Positions 6,120-6,309 of a DNA stretch of 6,309 bases are shown here, in pieces. Position numbers and translations under genes: made by a program. Origin of the DNA: JBDNBY01 sp039767595 (lineage in GTDB: Bacteria > Pseudomonadota > Alphaproteobacteria > Rhodobacterales > Rhodobacteraceae). Under the pieces are notes generated by a model. That model was given only the letters and a program-made list of their open reading frames with translations, was not told where the DNA came from and ran no database searches. The stretch spans positions 1 to 6,309 of the forward strand of contig JBDNBY010000194.1 of assembly GCA_039767595.1 (NCBI GenBank). Direction: 5' to 3'. Position 1 is the first letter of the stretch, and every line of letters begins with the position of its first letter.

Positions 6120-6309
6120 ATGTCCAATGCGGTGTTTGCGCCCCAGGCAGGCTATGACGCGCGGGATATACATCATGTGGGCCCACGTCCATCGCGGCGC
6201 AAAACGACTGCACCCATGCATCGTCCATCAATATGAAATCAAGCACAGATCCTTGAAAGTCAGAGTCTGCAACTTGTGTCCGAAAATCAGCCTCTTGGCA
6301 GCCTGTCGC
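6118..6309 (-). CDS. DUF3572-family small protein, C-terminal fragment (5' end outside window)
   Basis: Sixty-three codons on the minus strand, open to the window edge and ending at the TAA whose complement is 6118-6120. The translation contains GSVLDFILMDDAWVQSFC and ends SLPGAQTPHWT, which I recognise as the pattern of DUF3572 proteins, roughly 90-residue uncharacterised proteins widespread in Alphaproteobacteria. About 30 N-terminal residues are expected beyond the window. No signal peptide, membrane segment or catalytic motif is visible in the part present; it looks like a small soluble cytoplasmic protein. Its function is unknown. From memory, homologues are often near divK-type response regulators or DNA polymerase IV genes, which cannot be tested here. 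It converges on lptB with two bases between stop codons. Confidence 0.82.
   Translation of the reverse strand, partial: ATGCQEADFRTQVADSDFQGSVLDFILMDDAWVQSFCAAMDVGPHDVYPARHSLPGAQTPHWT

Noticed and set aside
1..6309. CRISPR array, tRNA/rRNA genes, insertion-sequence ends, phage or defence genes
   Set aside because: No repeat-spacer pattern, cloverleaf, transposase or terminal inverted repeat was seen; coding sequence of conserved genes fills nearly the whole window.

Overview
The window reads as a chromosomal segment of an alphaproteobacterium, most likely a Rhodobacterales/Roseobacter-group species. The evidence is moderately high GC with alphaproteobacterial codon use, a short ribonuclease D (one nuclease domain) leading into lptC-lptA-lptB, a PutA without the ribbon-helix-helix DNA-binding domain, and a DUF3572-type small protein. 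The genus cannot be fixed from this sequence alone.

Layout: (1) 2-196 (+) is the 3' end of an ornithine cyclodeaminase-family gene, which overlaps by four bases (ATGA) with (2) putA, 193-3534 (+), a bifunctional proline dehydrogenase / glutamate-semialdehyde dehydrogenase. (3) 3535-3651 is a 117-nt gap with a GC-rich inverted repeat that may end putA transcription. (4) 3652-4263 (+) is rnd, with a GTG start. (5-7) lptC (4266-4880), lptA (4877-5377) and lptB (5381-6115) follow on the same strand with gaps of +2, -4 and +3 nt. (8) 6118-6309 (-) is the 3' end of a DUF3572-family gene, converging on lptB with only two bases between the stop codons.

There are two functional blocks. The first is a catabolic pair: ornithine cyclodeaminase would turn ornithine into proline, and PutA would oxidise proline to glutamate, giving a route from arginine/ornithine to central metabolism. 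The second is a tightly packed envelope block. LptB is the cytoplasmic ATPase, LptC the membrane-anchored periplasmic protein and LptA the periplasmic bridge of the lipopolysaccharide transport machine. The single-domain 3'-5' exonuclease rnd sits directly upstream and is probably co-transcribed.

I looked for an undescribed system (unusual ORFs, repeat arrays, mobile-element ends, structured RNA) on both strands and found none. Every stretch over 120 nt is explained by a recognisable conserved gene. The items worth a second look are modest: the ocd-putA fusion of transcription units, the intermediate-length PutA C-terminus, the inverted repeat after putA, the rnd-lpt linkage, the strongly acidic LptA, and the convergent lptB/DUF3572 junction.
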